64,000 nt of DNA from Lachnospiraceae bacterium (GCA_015057455.1 SVEH01000009.1:1-64000); one strand, 5' to 3'; positions 1 through 7,900 are shown, counted from the first letter of the stretch. Notes: generated by a model from the letters alone, not told the origin. Numbers and translations are program-made.

Positions 1-34
1 GGACATCCATACCAATATATATTATACTATTCAT
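1..34 (-). CDS. IS110-family transposase, N-terminal 11 codons only
   Basis: The minus strand reads a start codon at 32-34 preceded by an AAAGGAGG ribosome site (about 42-51), and the first codons give MNSIIYIGMDV before the window ends. The 'YIGMDV' start, normally followed by H/S-K, is the hallmark of the RuvC-like DEDD domain of IS110/IS1111 transposases. The rest of the gene lies outside the window, so intactness cannot be judged. The copy of the dispersed repeat behind it is cut at about base 123, which suggests the element's upstream end is near there. Only about 85-90 bases separate the start codon from that boundary, which looks short for a complete bridge RNA. Confidence 0.6.
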   Translation of the reverse strand, partial: MNSIIYIGMDV

Positions 35-98
35 TGAAGTGACCTCCTTTTGTATGTGGTAAACCCGTTTTTTGTTGTTAAACTTATTATCGGTAAAT

Positions 99-119
99 CC
101 ACGATAAATGCAATCGTGG
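99..119. other. Small hairpin at the probable IS110 end
   Basis: CCACGAT at 99-105 pairs with ATCGTGG at 113-119 around a 7-base loop. It lies between the transposase ribosome site and the point where the repeat copy becomes alignable (124), so it may belong to the insertion sequence end. No function can be assigned. Confidence 0.3.
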
Positions 120-123
120 GGTC

Positions 124-266
124 ACTTAGTGATTTCAAGCGTTAGCGCAGAAAGAACTTAGTATCCATTAGGTTTGAAGTCAAGTGAGAACGTCCATTAA
201 ACATATATATTCGAACCCGTATTATTGCGTCACTAGAATAGTAAACTAAAACTCGTGTGGAGCCTA
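124..266 (-). repeat. Dispersed palindromic repeat, copy A (truncated)
   Basis: Bases 124-238 align without gaps to 45091-45205, with roughly nine differences in 115 bases. The copy has the outer end CGTCACTAGAA at 228-238, the hairpin arm around 'ATTCGAACCC', and the flanking box CTCGTG-GGAGCCTA (about 252-266). The other half of the element is missing: the alignment breaks at 123, where the IS110-type sequence begins. It is noncoding, as it carries no ORF or ribosome site. Confidence 0.75.
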
Positions 267-274
267 TGATCCCT

Positions 275-296
275 AATTTGAGCGATAGCTCAAATT
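275..296. other. Perfect hairpin AATTTGAGC/GCTCAAATT
   Basis: A 9-bp perfect stem with a GATA loop. A near-identical hairpin (GACA loop) and the preceding 'ATCCCTAATTTGAGC' recur at 9257-9278, also directly beside a copy of the dispersed repeat. It therefore looks like an accompanying module of that repeat. It could act as a weak terminator, but no T-run follows. Confidence 0.5.
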
Positions 297-322
297 ATAA
301 AGAAGCTTAAATACCACAACCA

Positions 323-347
323 TGCCCCTGTCGGAACGACAGGGGCA
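323..347 (-). terminator. Rho-independent terminator after pheT
   Basis: An 11-bp GC-rich perfect stem (TGCCCCTGTCG/CGACAGGGGCA) with a 3-base loop, 23 bases beyond the pheT stop on the minus strand. It is followed by the T-rich stretch TGGTTGTGGTATTT. The T-tract is imperfect, but the stem is the strongest in this part of the window. Confidence 0.7.
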
Positions 348-369
348 CAAGAAACCTACAAATTATAGT

Positions 370-2808
370 TTATTTTCTTAATTCTACACCTATGTTGGCT
401 AAGCCTTTAAGCATTTTATCCATAACTGGTGTAATATCATTCTCTCCTAAAGTTCTATCTTTTGCTCTAAATACTATAGAATATGCAAGAGATTTATATC
501 CTTCTTCTATTTGAGAACCTTCATAAATATCAAACAAGCTATATGTTTCTAACAACTTACCTGCTGATTTTCTTATAACAGCTTCTACATCACCAGCAAG
601 AACATCTTTCTTCATTACTAAAGATAAGTCTCTTGTTACTGCTGGGAACTTAGCTATTCCTTCATATTTTATATCAAATGTAGATTTCTCTACTATAATA
701 GGCATATCAAGAACTGCAATATATGCTTTTGTTCCTATATCATAATTATCTGCAACTTCAGGATGTACTTCTCCTAAATAACCAATTAATTGTCCATCAT
801 ACATAATGTTTGCTTGACGTCCTGGATGAAGATATGGTCTTGATGATTTTGCATCATATTCTTTAAATCCTTTTAGACCAACTTTCTCTAAGAACATCTC
901 TACAACACCTTTAAGATCGAAGAAATCGCCTTCTCCATACATACCTAAAGACAATTGTGTTCTCTCATCAGGAAGTTCTGTAAGAGGTAGTGCATTAGGA
1001 ATATATATATTAGCTATTTCATATAATCTTACATCTTTATTTCTTCTGTTATAGTTTGTTGCAAGTGATGTAAGCATTCCATTAAGAGGCATAGTTCTCA
1101 TAATACTATAATCTTCTCCAAGTGGATTAGTTATTACTACTGTCTCTCTTAATTTATCTTGTACTGGAATAAGTAATTTATCAAATACCTTTGGACTTTC
1201 AAATGAATAGTTCATTCCTTCACTAAATCCACATTGTTCCATTACATCTCTTGCTATTGACTCTATTCTTAATTTGTATGATAACTTACCTGTTGTTGCC
1301 TCGCCATTTGGTAATGATGTAGGTATCTTATCATATCCATAGAATCTAGCAACTTCTTCAGCTAAATCTGCCATACATAATACATCTTGTCTCCATGATG
1401 GAACAACAATCTCTTTTGTCTTAGTGTCATATGGAAGTTCTACCTTCTTAAGATATCCTAACATTGTCTTCTTATCTATATCTGTTCCTAATAGTTTATT
1501 AATCTTATCTGCATCAAATGGTACTCTAAGTCCTTCTCTTACTGTTGGATATACATCAACAACTCCACCTACAACTTCTCCTGCTCCAAGTTCAACGATA
1601 AGTTGACATGCTCTATTTACAGCATTAATTGCATTGTTTGGATCTAGACCCTTTTCAAATTTTGCTGCTGCATCTGTTCTAAGTCCTAATTTTTTACTTG
1701 ATAATCTTATATTTGTTCCATCAAAACATGCTGCTTCAAATACCATTGTTTTTACATCATCTGTTATCTTAGAGTTTTCTCCACCCATAATACCACCGAT
1801 ACCAACAGCCTTATCGCCATCACATATCATAATCATTGATGAATCTAAATCTCTTTCTTGTCCATCAAGTGTAACAAACTTCTCACCATCATTTGCCCTT
1901 CTTGCAATAAGCTTATGACCTGCAAGTGTATCATAATCATATGCATGCATAGGTTGACCATACTCTTCCATAACATAATTAGTTATATCTACTATATTGT
2001 TAATTGGTCTAATACCAACTGCTGCAAGTCTTCTTTGCATCCACATAGGTGATGGCGCAATCTTTATGTTCTTTACAACTCTTGCTGTGAATCTCTTACA
2101 TAAGTCTGCATCTTTTATCTCAACATCTATATAGTCACTGGCTTTTTCATCATTCTCTTTCACCTTTATAACTGGTGGTACAAATTTCTTATCAAATGTA
2201 GCTGCTGCTTCTCTGGCAATACCTAGTACACCAAAACAATCAACTCTATTAGAAGTAACTTCATACTCAAATACAACTTCGTCTCTTCCAAGTACTTCTA
2301 TAGCACTGCTTCCAAGCTTAACATTCTTGTATTCATCAACTGCATTAAATACATATATTCCATTCTCTGGTGCTTCTGGATACATCTCATAGTCTCCACC
2401 TAATTCTTCTATACTACAAAACATACCATTAGATTCAACTCCACGAAGCTTACCTTTCTTTATTTTACTTCCTCCAGCTACTTTCTTACCGTCATGTCCT
2501 GTTGCAACTTTACCACCATCTAATACTACTGGTACAACGTCACCTTCTTGAACATTAGTTGCAGCGGTAACTATTTGAATCATGTCTCCTTCTTCATTTA
2601 TCTGAGTTTGACACACTCGAAGTTTATCAGCATCTGGATGCTTTTCAATCTTAACTATCTTCGCAACTATAATTTTATCTATATCTTCATCGAATCTTTC
2701 GAATCCTTCTACTTTTGTTCCTGATAAAGTCATTGCATCAGTATATTCCTGTGCTGTAACATCTAAATCTGGAACGTATGCTTTTATCCATGATAATGGT
2801 GTATTCAT
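370..2808 (-). CDS. pheT: Phenylalanyl-tRNA synthetase beta subunit
   Basis: This is the large subunit of the (alpha-beta)2 enzyme that charges tRNA-Phe in the cytoplasm. At 812 aa it has the usual bacterial length. An EMAP-type tRNA-binding OB domain lies at about 40-155, with 'HPDADKL' near the start. A B3/B4 editing domain follows (about 210-390, with 'RPINNIVDITNYV'), then B5 with 'LRTDAAAKFEKGLD' at about 375-480. The C-terminal ferredoxin-fold anticodon-binding domain (about 715-812) contains 'KFPAVTRDLSLVM'. The start has a GGAGG site 7-8 bases upstream. It follows pheS by about 100 bases with no terminator between, so both are expected to be controlled by the T-box before pheS. Confidence 0.97.
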   Translation of the reverse strand: MNTPLSWIKAYVPDLDVTAQEYTDAMTLSGTKVEGFERFDEDIDKIIVAKIVKIEKHPDADKLRVCQTQINEEGDMIQIVTAATNVQEGDVVPVVLDGGKVATGHDGKKVAGGSKIKKGKLRGVESNGMFCSIEELGGDYEMYPEAPENGIYVFNAVDEYKNVKLGSSAIEVLGRDEVVFEYEVTSNRVDCFGVLGIAREAAATFDKKFVPPVIKVKENDEKASDYIDVEIKDADLCKRFTARVVKNIKIAPSPMWMQRRLAAVGIRPINNIVDITNYVMEEYGQPMHAYDYDTLAGHKLIARRANDGEKFVTLDGQERDLDSSMIMICDGDKAVGIGGIMGGENSKITDDVKTMVFEAACFDGTNIRLSSKKLGLRTDAAAKFEKGLDPNNAINAVNRACQLIVELGAGEVVGGVVDVYPTVREGLRVPFDADKINKLLGTDIDKKTMLGYLKKVELPYDTKTKEIVVPSWRQDVLCMADLAEEVARFYGYDKIPTSLPNGEATTGKLSYKLRIESIARDVMEQCGFSEGMNYSFESPKVFDKLLIPVQDKLRETVVITNPLGEDYSIMRTMPLNGMLTSLATNYNRRNKDVRLYEIANIYIPNALPLTELPDERTQLSLGMYGEGDFFDLKGVVEMFLEKVGLKGFKEYDAKSSRPYLHPGRQANIMYDGQLIGYLGEVHPEVADNYDIGTKAYIAVLDMPIIVEKSTFDIKYEGIAKFPAVTRDLSLVMKKDVLAGDVEAVIRKSAGKLLETYSLFDIYEGSQIEEGYKSLAYSIVFRAKDRTLGENDITPVMDKMLKGLANIGVELRK

Positions 2809-2909
2809 TTCTATTCCTCCATATCCTTTTTGGGTTATAATTTTTGCTTTGGCTAAACGCCTTCACTTACCTATTCAGCCAAGCTCTACTCCGCTTCGCT
2901 AAATAGATT

Positions 2910-3929
2910 TTAGAACTGCTCTAAAAATCTCTTATCATTTTCGTATAGAAGTCTCATATCATCTATTTCATATTTCAACAATGCTATACGCTCTAATCCT
3001 ACACCGAATGCAAATCCTGTATATTCTTCTGGATCTATTCCACTCATTTTAAGTACATTTGGATGAACCATTCCACATCCAAGTATCTCTATCCAACCTG
3101 AACCTTTACACATTCTACAACCTTTTCCTCCACACTTAAAGCATGTAACATCAACCTCTGCTGATGGCTCTGTAAATGGGAAATGATGTGGTCTAAATTT
3201 TACTTTTGTATTCTCTCCAAATAACTCTCTTGCAAATTCTGCTAATGTACCTTTTAAATCTGCAAATGTTATATTCTTATCTATTACTAAACCTTCTATC
3301 TGATGGAATGATGGTGAATGTGTTGCATCCACCTCATCTGAACGGAACACTCTACCTGGTGCTATCATTCTTATAGGTAATTTACCTTTCTCCATCTCAT
3401 GCACTTGTACAGATGAAGTTTGAGTTCTAAGTAATATATTGCTATTTATATAAAATGTATCTTGCTCATCTTTTGCAGGATGATTAGCTGGAATATTAAG
3501 TGCTTCAAAATTATAGTAATCAAATTCTACTTCTGGTCCTTCTACTACTTCATATCCCATACCAACAAATATTCTCTCTACTTCTTCTAATGCTATTGTG
3601 TTTGGATGTCTATGACCTCTAAGTGTTCTCTTAGCAGGAAGAGTTACATCAATAGTTTCTGATGCCATCTTCATATCTCTAGCTTTTTTTACTAAAGCAG
3701 TTTTAACATCCTCAATTTTCCCTTCTAACTTAACTCTTGCATCGTTAACCATTTGTCCCACCATTGGTCTATCTTCTGGTGCAACATCTTTCATAGATTT
3801 TAATACTGATGTCAATTCACCTTTCTTACCTAAATAACTAACTCTAATGTTATTTAAAATATCAAGTTCCTCAACTTTTTCTAATTGTGCCATTGCTTCA
3901 CTAACAATTGCATTCAACTTCTCTTTCAT
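2910..3929 (-). CDS. pheS: Phenylalanyl-tRNA synthetase alpha subunit
   Basis: This is the catalytic subunit of PheRS (339 aa). The N-terminal coiled coil spans about 1-85. The class II core carries motif 2 ('RTQTSSVQVHEME' and 'GRVFRSDEVDATHSPSFHQIEGL') and motif 3 ('GFAFGVGLERIALL'). A Cys cluster (CFKCGGKGCRMCKGSGW) replaces the simpler 'GS.WIEILG' lead-in of many bacteria and could bind a metal; this is an inference. I placed the start at 3929 (MKEKLNAIV), behind an AAAGGAG site at 3943-3948, because codons upstream in frame run into the T-box region. The family always starts with this helix. Confidence 0.96.
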   Translation of the reverse strand: MKEKLNAIVSEAMAQLEKVEELDILNNIRVSYLGKKGELTSVLKSMKDVAPEDRPMVGQMVNDARVKLEGKIEDVKTALVKKARDMKMASETIDVTLPAKRTLRGHRHPNTIALEEVERIFVGMGYEVVEGPEVEFDYYNFEALNIPANHPAKDEQDTFYINSNILLRTQTSSVQVHEMEKGKLPIRMIAPGRVFRSDEVDATHSPSFHQIEGLVIDKNITFADLKGTLAEFARELFGENTKVKFRPHHFPFTEPSAEVDVTCFKCGGKGCRMCKGSGWIEILGCGMVHPNVLKMSGIDPEEYTGFAFGVGLERIALLKYEIDDMRLLYENDKRFLEQF

Positions 3930-3983
3930 ATTATATATTAATCTCCTTTCGTAGATATGTTTTAATTGTTCTTTCCTATAAAA

Positions 3984-4262
3984 CAAAAAAATCCCTTGCA
4001 ATAATGCAAGGGACGAAAAATCCGTGTTACCACCCTAATTCCTATATACAACATAGTATATAAGCACTCATCATACTTAACGCGTACTAACGTTATCCCC
4101 TAATTATATTATTCAAATATGTTCAGGGATACTGCTCAGGTATGAAATTATAATATTAACTCTTACTTGCATAAGCTCCCAGCCCATGACCTATGCTCTC
4201 TTTAAAGATAAGCTAATACTTATTGTACCTTCATAGCATTTATTTATTCAAATTCTCTAACT
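3984..4262 (-). ncRNA. T-box leader of pheST (Phe-specific)
   Basis: On the minus strand the canonical T-box sequence AGGGTGGTAACACGG (4022-4036 on the plus strand) sits directly before an intrinsic terminator. That terminator has a 9-bp stem at 3992-4013 followed by seven Ts at 3984-3990. This is the antiterminator/terminator switch that responds to uncharged tRNA. The upstream Stem I region contains an AGAGAG element (about 4195-4200), the 'GGGCTGGGAGCTTATGC' motif and a candidate TTC specifier codon (4144-4146), which fits Phe. The specifier call is tentative; the T-box itself is clear. Confidence 0.93.
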
Positions 4263-4267
4263 TCTAT

Positions 4268-4295
4268 ATTTTATCATAAATAAAAAAGTTGTCAA
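4268..4295 (-). promoter_or_regulatory. Sigma-A promoter of the pheST T-box
   Basis: On the minus strand, TTGACA (4290-4295) is followed after 16 bases by TAAAAT (4268-4273). Transcription would start at about 4261, immediately before the T-box Stem I. Confidence 0.8.
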
Positions 4296-4335
4296 CTTTA
4301 ACTTAAAAAACTCTCATATAAATAAACCTATAAAT

Positions 4336-4393
4336 AAAAGTTCTAGAAAGCTATACATATTTTATAACATATGCATAGCTTTCTAGAACTTTT
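4336..4393. terminator. Long bidirectional terminator hairpin
   Basis: AAAAGTTCTAGAAAGCTAT pairs with ATAGCTTTCTAGAACTTTT (19 bp). The arms are separated by a mostly self-complementary CATAT/ATATG extension and a short loop. T-runs stand on both sides. It ends the small-peptide unit at 4411-4783 (minus strand) just upstream of the pheST promoter. Confidence 0.8.
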
Positions 4394-4410
4394 AAACTAT
4401 ATTACATTAT

Positions 4411-4569
4411 CTAATTTTTTTCTTTTGAAAAAACTAATCCTGTTGTTGCCAATATCCCTACAATAAATATTGCAACGGTTCCTTTACTATTAAAACCATT
4501 TATAAATATAGTAATAGCCTGAATTAAATATAAAGCATATAAAAAAATCAATTTAGCTTTATTACTCAT
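4411..4569 (-). CDS. Small membrane protein, 52 aa, unknown function
   Basis: The start codon at 4567-4569 has an AGGTGA ribosome site with 7-base spacing. The product is basic at its start (MSNKAK), followed by two hydrophobic segments at about 7-23 and 31-47 separated by 'NGFNSKG', and ends SKEKN. This fits a two-span integral membrane peptide. It is the second gene of a short unit: a consensus promoter (4755-4783), a 27-aa peptide (4608-4691), this gene, then a terminator (4336-4393). By position it could be an immunity or accessory protein for the upstream peptide, but nothing in its sequence proves this. Confidence 0.6.
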   Translation of the reverse strand: MSNKAKLIFLYALYLIQAITIFINGFNSKGTVAIFIVGILATTGLVFSKEKN

Positions 4570-4607
4570 CTATAATCACCTTGCCTAACAAATATTAATT
4601 TCTATTA

Positions 4608-4691
4608 TTAAATAGTTTTTCCTTCTACTTTCATCATTTCCTCAGTATTCATTAACTTACTACCTTCTGGTAAAACTATATTTTTATTCAT
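4608..4691 (-). CDS. 27-aa peptide resembling a bacteriocin-type leader
   Basis: An ATG at 4689-4691 follows a TAGGAGA ribosome site. The product begins MNKNIVLPEGSKLM and continues NTEEMMKVEGKTI. The core 'L-M-N-T-E-E-M-M-K-V-E-G-K' closely resembles double-glycine leader peptides (L-x-x-E-E-M-x-x-V-x-G-G) of clostridial RiPPs and class II bacteriocins, except that the second Gly is Lys and only three residues follow. It may be a decayed precursor, a signal peptide or a regulator. A perfect TTGACA-17-TATAAT promoter precedes it and a small membrane protein gene follows 38 bases later. No processing protease or exporter is nearby. Confidence 0.55.
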   Translation of the reverse strand: MNKNIVLPEGSKLMNTEEMMKVEGKTI

Positions 4692-4754
4692 TTCTTAATT
4701 ATCTCCTACATTATTTTTTCTCTCATGTTGGCCAAGCAAGATAGAAACATCCCT

Positions 4755-4783
4755 ATTATACTTAACCAAAAATAACTTGTCAA
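4755..4783 (-). promoter_or_regulatory. Consensus sigma-A promoter of the small-peptide unit
   Basis: On the minus strand, TTGACA (4778-4783) is followed after exactly 17 bases by TATAAT (4755-4760), a full match to the vegetative consensus. The start of transcription would be near 4748, leaving a leader of about 57 bases before the 27-aa peptide. Confidence 0.85.
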
Positions 4784-5057
4784 AATTTAAACTCCTTATA
4801 TTATAATCGATATTTGTGCATCTTGCTGTATCACAACATTTTTTCTCTAAATTCTTTTACATTTATATGCATTTATTACCATTTTATGTAATTAATCATT
4901 TTGTATTTTACAGTTATTGTTTATTTTTTCAAATTTCTGTAATAATATTTTTTTCACTTTCGTCGTTTTTCACAATTCTTTATTTTTCATTATTATAATA
5001 GATAAGAGAAAACTTAGTTTTTCAATTGACTATATGACAATTGAATTATATTCACAT
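4784..5057. other. AT-rich intergenic stretch
   Basis: Homopolymer-rich sequence with no ORF that has a ribosome site and plausible composition. The plus-strand readings here are Phe/Ile/Ser-rich strings typical of AT-rich noncoding DNA. An AAGGAG on the minus strand at 4792-4797 would serve only a doubtful TTG start at 4781-4783. Confidence 0.6.
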
Positions 5058-5095
5058 AAAAAATCACTGTTTTTTCAAAAAACAGTGATTTTTTT
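5058..5095. terminator. Bidirectional terminator downstream of fic (copy 1)
   Basis: A palindrome of AAAAAATCACTGTTTTTT type with a one- or few-base loop and T-runs on both strands, about 36 bases beyond the Fic stop codon. An identical palindrome lies at 6290-6327. Similarity extends roughly 40 more bases beyond each copy (GTATTAAT, TTTTTTCACT), so the two form direct repeats around the fic gene. Confidence 0.8.
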
Positions 5096-5130
5096 CTAGT
5101 ATTAATAAACTTTTTTCACTTATTGCATTT

Positions 5131-6210
5131 CTAGTATTCATTTTCCCCAACAAATACCTCATAAATTCTTTGATATCTATATGCTTTTTTAGTAACAGTT
5201 TTATCTGGCACGATTATATTCAAAGCTTCCAACTGTTTTACAATATTAGATACTACATTAACTGATACACCTGATTCAATCTGTATCTCTTTTTTTGTAA
5301 ATACAATCTGTTTCATAATAATAGGCATAATTTTCAAAACTGAATTACCTTTTATCATATCTACTTTTTTCATATCTTCTTTGTAAATTTTCTTTATTTT
5401 TTCTATTCTATAAATATATGCATTACATTGGTCTATTACGCATTGTAAGAAGAATTTTATAAAACCTGCAATATTCCCTTTTCTACTTTCCATCAAATAA
5501 CGCTGATATGATGGTTTGTAATATTCCAATATTTCTGACATATATAATATAGGTTTTTCTTCATCTAACATAGCCATCTGAATAGGTATTAATGCTCTTC
5601 CCAAACGACCATTACCATCTTTATATGCGTGAATTGTTTCAAATTGTGCATGTGAGATTGCAATATTCACAAGCACTGGGTCTATAAATTCATCATTCAT
5701 ATATTCATATAGATTAAGCAATAATTCATATATATCCTCTGGACAATGTGGAATAAATGTAGCCCCTTCTATACCCACACCTCTTGGCCCTATCCAATTT
5801 TGTGTAGTTCTTATTTGCCCAGGATTTTTCTCAGTGCCTCGTACACTATCTAATATCCTTTTATGCATATTATTAACAAACTCTACAGATAATAAATCAC
5901 CTTTTTTTATTCGACTATACGCATATTGTATCGTATCTTTTAAATTTTGAATTTCCTTATTATCATCTGTTTGCTCCATATATCTCAAATAATACATCTC
6001 ATCTTGTGAAATTTGAGTACCCTCAATCTGAGTAGATTTATAACTCTCACTTAATAATACTGAATCAAGAAAAAAACTTGAATCAAACTCTAATGTATTT
6101 ATCAATGATTTGTATTGTCCATATTTTAAATTAGCATCTGCAATTAATCGTAATAATTCTTTATCAATTTTATACTCATTTGGCAGTTTTGCAGCTTTAT
6201 ATGGTTTCAT
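5131..6210 (-). CDS. Fic-domain AMP-transferase, class II type, with winged helix
   Basis: Fic proteins transfer AMP (less often other groups) to protein hydroxyls. The active motif HAYKDGNGRLGR is intact at about 194-205: His194 is catalytic, with the GNGR phosphate-binding loop. The N-terminal region carries the autoinhibitory signature [S/T]xxxE[G/N] as STQIEG (59-64), where Glu63 would block productive ATP binding. The C-terminus (about 295-359) looks like a winged helix-turn-helix, as in stand-alone Fic/DUF4172-like regulators. No antitoxin gene is adjacent, which fits built-in inhibition. It is a monocistronic gene between two matching terminators. Its target is unknown. Confidence 0.9.
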   Translation of the reverse strand: MKPYKAAKLPNEYKIDKELLRLIADANLKYGQYKSLINTLEFDSSFFLDSVLLSESYKSTQIEGTQISQDEMYYLRYMEQTDDNKEIQNLKDTIQYAYSRIKKGDLLSVEFVNNMHKRILDSVRGTEKNPGQIRTTQNWIGPRGVGIEGATFIPHCPEDIYELLLNLYEYMNDEFIDPVLVNIAISHAQFETIHAYKDGNGRLGRALIPIQMAMLDEEKPILYMSEILEYYKPSYQRYLMESRKGNIAGFIKFFLQCVIDQCNAYIYRIEKIKKIYKEDMKKVDMIKGNSVLKIMPIIMKQIVFTKKEIQIESGVSVNVVSNIVKQLEALNIIVPDKTVTKKAYRYQRIYEVFVGENEY

Positions 6211-6289
6211 ATACTACAACCTCCTTGTATATATTAATATATTTCCCTAATTTTATATATTACATACTATATTATACACTAAAATCAAT

Positions 6290-6327
6290 AAAAAATCACT
6301 GTTTTTTCAAAAAACAGTGATTTTTTG
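6290..6327. terminator. Bidirectional terminator between EF-hand-like gene and fic (copy 2)
   Basis: The same palindrome as at 5058-5095. It lies about 70 bases after the stop of the 6396-7568 gene (minus strand) and upstream of fic, and it can terminate that gene. With copy 1 it makes a direct repeat flanking a 1.2-kb segment. Confidence 0.8.
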
Positions 6328-6395
6328 TATTAATTCTATATTTTTTCACTACGAAATACATTTTTAGATGCATTTTTTTATATCTTTTTCCTATT

Positions 6396-7568
6396 TTATA
6401 AGGCTAAATCCACATGTTGCACAGTTCCTACTCCACCACTTTCCTTTAAAAATACTCCAGTACTTCTTACCATTCCATTTACTTCATTACTTTCAAAATT
6501 ATTTAATGTAAACTCTGTATCTGTATAACCTAAATAAATTGCTCCAACATCTGATTCAAGTAGTGATACTAATCTATCTTCTCCATTTGGTCCCTTTGTC
6601 CATACCCTTAAATCATCAAATATTTCATCATTTTCATCTATCCAACCATTATGATCACTATCATACTCTGCTAAATCCTTAAATCCATTACCTGATTTTG
6701 TTCCAAACAACTCATTTCCATCATTAATTTTACCATCTTTATTTTTATCTATCGCAAGGAATCCACTTCCTTGTCCTGCAAAAGAAACTTCTTCCTCTTG
6801 TCCATCGCTATTTAAATCAAATAAAAACTTTTGATCTGATACATTGCCTACATTGCCATCCATATTTATTATTAACGGATCTGTAAATATTATCTCCTCT
6901 TGAACTAAACTATCATATTTGGCACAAAATGCCCTAGACATTTCTAGACTTACACCAAATGATATTTCTCTTCCATCTGATGTTTTCACCATTCCTGTAG
7001 TTTCAAATGTAGTATGCTCTACTTCTGTTACAAATGCTGATGTTGCAGTTGTTCTTACCCATGTTGATCCACCTTGTGAAGCCATGCCTTGTCCACCTGT
7101 ACTTATAGCACCTTCCATTCCTATACTTAATGATCCTGAAAAACTTAATGATGATTGAGCACTTCTCATATAACTTTCATAATTTGACTCTGCTTTAGCA
7201 CACTTCTTGCCATACTTTTTATTAAAATAGTTATTTAAATTCTCGATTATTTTTCTTAAACATTGTAACTCTAAATCCTCTGGTGCTTTTATTCTTTGTT
7301 TAGGTTGGTTATTTAGCTTATTACTCTTTAACATATTAGATAAATACTCTGCCAAATTCTTTTCTTGCTGTTCTTTTCTTTGGGCCTCTGCATTTTTCTC
7401 ATGCTCTTTTATATCTGTTACTAAATCCTTTTCGCTTTTCTCCAACGACATATCAAATATCGCAGCTGCTTCTTCCTCTCTAGATTCAACTACCACTTGC
7501 TTTTTATGTACATAACTAGCATATTCCCTCTTAGATGCCATATTTACCATACTCGCCTCAATTTTCAT
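6396..7568 (-). CDS. EF-hand-like calcium-binding protein, unknown function
   Basis: A 390-aa protein without an obvious signal peptide or membrane segment. The N-terminal third is charged and Glu/Lys/Gln-rich (about 25-95), probably coiled coil or disordered, followed by a Ser/Gly-rich middle (138-172). The C-terminal part has Asp-rich loops: DLNSDGQEEE (251-260), DKNKDGKINDGNELFG (274-289) and DSDHNGWIDENDEIFDDL (303-320). These resemble EF-hand or VCBS-type calcium loops seen in many clostridial proteins of unknown role. A strong AAGGAGGG site precedes the start. It stands alone, with a terminator at 6290-6327. Confidence 0.75.
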   Translation of the reverse strand: MKIEASMVNMASKREYASYVHKKQVVVESREEEAAAIFDMSLEKSEKDLVTDIKEHEKNAEAQRKEQQEKNLAEYLSNMLKSNKLNNQPKQRIKAPEDLELQCLRKIIENLNNYFNKKYGKKCAKAESNYESYMRSAQSSLSFSGSLSIGMEGAISTGGQGMASQGGSTWVRTTATSAFVTEVEHTTFETTGMVKTSDGREISFGVSLEMSRAFCAKYDSLVQEEIIFTDPLIINMDGNVGNVSDQKFLFDLNSDGQEEEVSFAGQGSGFLAIDKNKDGKINDGNELFGTKSGNGFKDLAEYDSDHNGWIDENDEIFDDLRVWTKGPNGEDRLVSLLESDVGAIYLGYTDTEFTLNNFESNEVNGMVRSTGVFLKESGGVGTVQHVDLAL

Positions 7569-7843
7569 ACAAAGCCCTCCTTACCCAATGAAAGTTCTAT
7601 TAATATGCATTTTCATAATAACAATCTACTTTGACATCTTAACATATACTTCCTAATTAGATTTTATAAATTTGCTATTAATAGAACCCCCAAAAACACA
7701 CACTTACTATAGCCTATATCCTATAAAATATTTCGACATTTAATATGTGACAAAAAATACTTTACTTATTGTTATTATTTCTTATATTCATTACATATTT
7801 TAAATAGGAAATTGGACATACTAGACTTTAAATTAATACTGTT
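7569..7843. other. Divergent intergenic region with a 12-bp inverted repeat
   Basis: This is the region between the EF-hand-like gene (minus) and the YihY-type gene (plus). GTTCTATTAATA at 7594-7605 and TATTAATAGAAC at 7676-7687 form a perfect 12-bp inverted repeat 70 bases apart, lying in the leader or promoter zone of the minus-strand gene. No riboswitch class or small ORF was recognised. Confidence 0.5.
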
Positions 7844-7871
7844 TTGACCGATACAGGCTATGTGTTATTAT
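7844..7871 (+). promoter_or_regulatory. Probable promoter of the YihY-type gene
   Basis: TTGACC (7844-7849) and TATTAT (7866-7871) are separated by 16 bases and lie about 30 bases before the start codon at 7901. Confidence 0.5.
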
Positions 7872-7900
7872 ACATAAATTTATTTAAGGCGGAGGATAAC

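Noticed and set aside
3984..4262. Possible other riboswitch before pheS
   Set aside because: The AGGGTGGTAACACGG element with adjacent terminator identifies a T-box.
4706..4783. 25-codon TTG-start ORF (TSYFWLSIIGMF...) with an AAGGAG 8 bases upstream
   Set aside because: Its first codons coincide with a perfect TTGACA-17-TATAAT promoter, which explains the bases better. No promoter is found upstream to transcribe it. I keep it as a weak alternative only.
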